From Methanocaldococcus lauensis (lineage in GTDB: Archaea > AGJL01 > Methanococci > Methanococcales > Methanocaldococcaceae), in the NCBI GenBank assembly GCA_902827205.1, contig LR792634.1, forward strand, positions 124,001 through 188,000: a stretch of 64,000 nucleotides of DNA, given 5' to 3'. The notes beneath the pieces are model-generated. The model searched no databases, had not been told where the DNA came from, and saw nothing but the letters and a program-made list of their open reading frames with translations. Shown here in pieces: positions 62,430 to 64,000 of the stretch; the stretch's first letter is position 1, and every line of letters begins with the position of its first letter. The translations under genes and the position numbers were made by a program.

Positions 62430-62813
62430 TTAATCTATTAACATAGAAAATAACTTTATAATATCTTTTGAACTTAAAACACCAACTATTTTTTCTTCAC
62501 AAGGTGACTTAACATACAAATGGTGGATATTATGCTCTACCATAATATCAATTGCTTTTTCTAATGGAGCTTCAGGACTAATTGTTATTGGATTTACAGA
62601 CATAATTTCTTCAGCTGTTTTATCTAATTCATGATAATGCTTTAATATATCAGTATCAGTTATTATTCCCCAAAACCTTTCTCCATCAGAAACTACAACA
62701 GATGATATATCATATTTTGCCATAGTTTTAATTACATCACATAACTTTGTATCTAAAGATACTTCTACAACTCCCTTTTTCATAATATCTCTAACCAAAT
62801 ATTTAGATATCAT
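62430..62813 (-). CDS. CBS-domain pair protein
   Basis: The 127-residue protein consists almost only of two CBS domains (about 5-60 and 68-125) forming a Bateman module; ligand and partner are unknown. The start ATG 62813 follows GGTGAAGTAT. It is the second stand-alone CBS pair in the window, and not closely similar to the one at 40511. Confidence 0.88.
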   Translation of the reverse strand: MISKYLVRDIMKKGVVEVSLDTKLCDVIKTMAKYDISSVVVSDGERFWGIITDTDILKHYHELDKTAEEIMSVNPITISPEAPLEKAIDIMVEHNIHHLYVKSPCEEKIVGVLSSKDIIKLFSMLID

Positions 62814-63034
62814 ATACTTCACCGTAACTTTACTTTTATCATTAAATTTTCAATTAAAAAATTTTCAATCACTAAGTATAAAAGATTTTTCAATATAATT
62901 AATTATTTCAAGTAATCAAATATTAAAATACATATCTTAATAACAACATTCATATAGTCCTTTGACAATAACACTCTATTACTTATCTTATATCATAATA
63001 TTGACAATTATAAATTTATGCTGATGGTGATAAT

Positions 63035-63997
63035 ATGGACGATTTAACTCAATTACCTGGTGTAGGCCCATCAACTGCAGAGAAGTTAAAAGAAGCTGGT
63101 TATACTGACTTTATGAAAATTGCAACTGCAACTATTGGAGAACTTACAGAAATTGATGGAATTAGTGAGAAAGCAGCTGTAAAAATTATAGAAGCCGCAA
63201 GAGAACTATGTAATTTAGGATTTAAAAGTGGAAGTGAAATTTTAAATCAAAGAAAATATATTTGGAAATTATCTACAGGAAGCAAAAATTTAGATGAAAT
63301 TTTAGGTGGAGGCTTAGAGAGTCAGTCAGTTACAGAATTTGCTGGAATGTATGGTTCTGGAAAAACGCAGATAGCTCATCAAGCATGTGTTAATTTACAA
63401 TGTCCTGAGAGAATTTTAGCTGATGACTCAATAAGAGATGAGTTTTTAAATGAACCAAAGGCAGTTTATATTGACACAGAAGGGACATTTAGACCTGAAA
63501 GAATTATCCAAATGGCAGAAGCCTTAGGATTAGACGGAAAGGATGTTTTAAACAATATTTTAGTCGCAAGGGCTTATAACTCAGATATGCAAATGCTTTA
63601 TGCAGAAAATGTTGAAAAGTTAATTAGAGATGGACTCAATATAAAATTAGTAATCGTAGATTCATTAACATCAACATTTAGGACTGAATATACAGGTAGA
63701 GGTAAATTAGCAGAGAGACAACAAAAATTAGGTAGGCATATGGCTACGCTCAATAAATTGGCAGATTTATACAACTGTGTTGTTATAGTAACTAACCAAG
63801 TAGCTGCCAGACCTGATGCAATATTTGGAGCCTCAGAGCAAGCAATTGGAGGACATATAGTGGGACACGCAGCAACATTTAGAATATTTTTAAGAAAAGC
63901 AAAAGGAGATAAAAGAGTTGCTAAGCTATATGATTCTCCACATCTACCAGATGCAGAAGCTATGTTTAGAATAACTGAAAAAGGAATTCACGATTAA
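63035..63997 (+). CDS. radA: DNA repair and recombination recombinase RadA
   Basis: The 320-residue archaeal RecA/Rad51 homologue forms the filament for strand exchange. An N-terminal helix-hairpin-helix domain (residues 5-60), Walker [10 protein letters not shown] at 104-112, Walker [11 protein letters not shown] near 215-224 and the L2 loop [12 protein letters not shown] are all present. There is no intein. The start ATG follows GGTGATAAT. The protein ends GIHD two bases before the window end, so it is complete. Confidence 0.96.
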   Translation: MDDLTQLPGVGPSTAEKLKEAGYTDFMKIATATIGELTEIDGISEKAAVKIIEAARELCNLGFKSGSEILNQRKYIWKLSTGSKNLDEILGGGLESQSVTEFAGMYGSGKTQIAHQACVNLQCPERILADDSIRDEFLNEPKAVYIDTEGTFRPERIIQMAEALGLDGKDVLNNILVARAYNSDMQMLYAENVEKLIRDGLNIKLVIVDSLTSTFRTEYTGRGKLAERQQKLGRHMATLNKLADLYNCVVIVTNQVAARPDAIFGASEQAIGGHIVGHAATFRIFLRKAKGDKRVAKLYDSPHLPDAEAMFRITEKGIHD

Positions 63998-64000
63998 AAA

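Overview
The window is a block of chromosome from a hyperthermophilic, hydrogenotrophic methanogen of the order Methanococcales, almost certainly a Methanocaldococcus species. The evidence is very A+T-rich protein genes next to strongly G+C-rich stable RNA genes, GGTGAT/GGTGG-type ribosome binding sites, methanogen-only genes (Eha hydrogenase, CfbD, CofH, ComC, beta-RFAP synthase, MptD, methanogenesis marker 5), class I lysyl-tRNA synthetase, a Kae1-Bud32 fusion and an intein-bearing RfcS. Gene order is close to what I remember of M. jannaschii blocks, joined in a different order; species-level identity cannot be settled here.

Layout. 1-11.4 kb: an unknown partial gene, a putative lipoprotein, an RNA ligase, a NitT/TauT-type ABC transporter pair, then a minus-strand run (hisF, a MinD-like ATPase, a large secreted repeat protein, mptD, nadA, a PfkB nucleoside kinase), then plus-strand DUF2111, methanogenesis marker 5 and a small Cys-rich protein. 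11.4-15 kb: kae1-bud32, a CRISPR leader and an array of 21 repeats with a decayed distal end; no cas gene is present in the window. 15-22 kb: lysS, a broken vapBC module, two subunits of 2-oxoacid:ferredoxin oxidoreductase, a histone-deacetylase-like enzyme, a ferredoxin plus geranylgeranyl reductase pair and a universal stress protein. A box C/D guide RNA lies at 22.3 kb. 23-33.3 kb: an XRE-type regulator followed by the eha operon (ehaA to ehaO and three polyferredoxins), encoding the energy-converting [NiFe] hydrogenase that supplies low-potential ferredoxin to methanogenesis.

33.4-50.4 kb: a membrane-anchored surface protein, rfcS with two inteins, cfbD (coenzyme F430), tRNA endonuclease, comC (coenzyme M and other cofactor metabolism), a CBS protein, beta-RFAP synthase (methanopterin), a TPR protein, HerA-like ATPase, hisI, cofH (F420), a PUA protein, an Hfq-like Sm protein, an EhbP-like protein, a HAD hydrolase and cobS. 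50.4-50.5 kb holds an unexplained G+C-rich structured island. 50.7-55.7 kb (minus): egsA, hypF (hydrogenase maturation), a truncated MoaE-like protein, hisB and fibrillarin. 55.7-56.3 kb: two small membrane proteins.

56.3-62.3 kb is one minus-strand stable-RNA cluster: tRNA Phe, Asn, Met, Glu, Leu, His, then 16S, tRNA-Ala, 23S, 5S and RNase P RNA. The window ends with a CBS protein and radA. The most notable new reading is that the C/D RNA at 22.3 kb has two guides that match 23S rRNA in this same window, predicting 2'-O-methylation at positions equivalent to E. coli C1920 (helix 69) and G1949; fibrillarin, its methyltransferase, is also encoded here.
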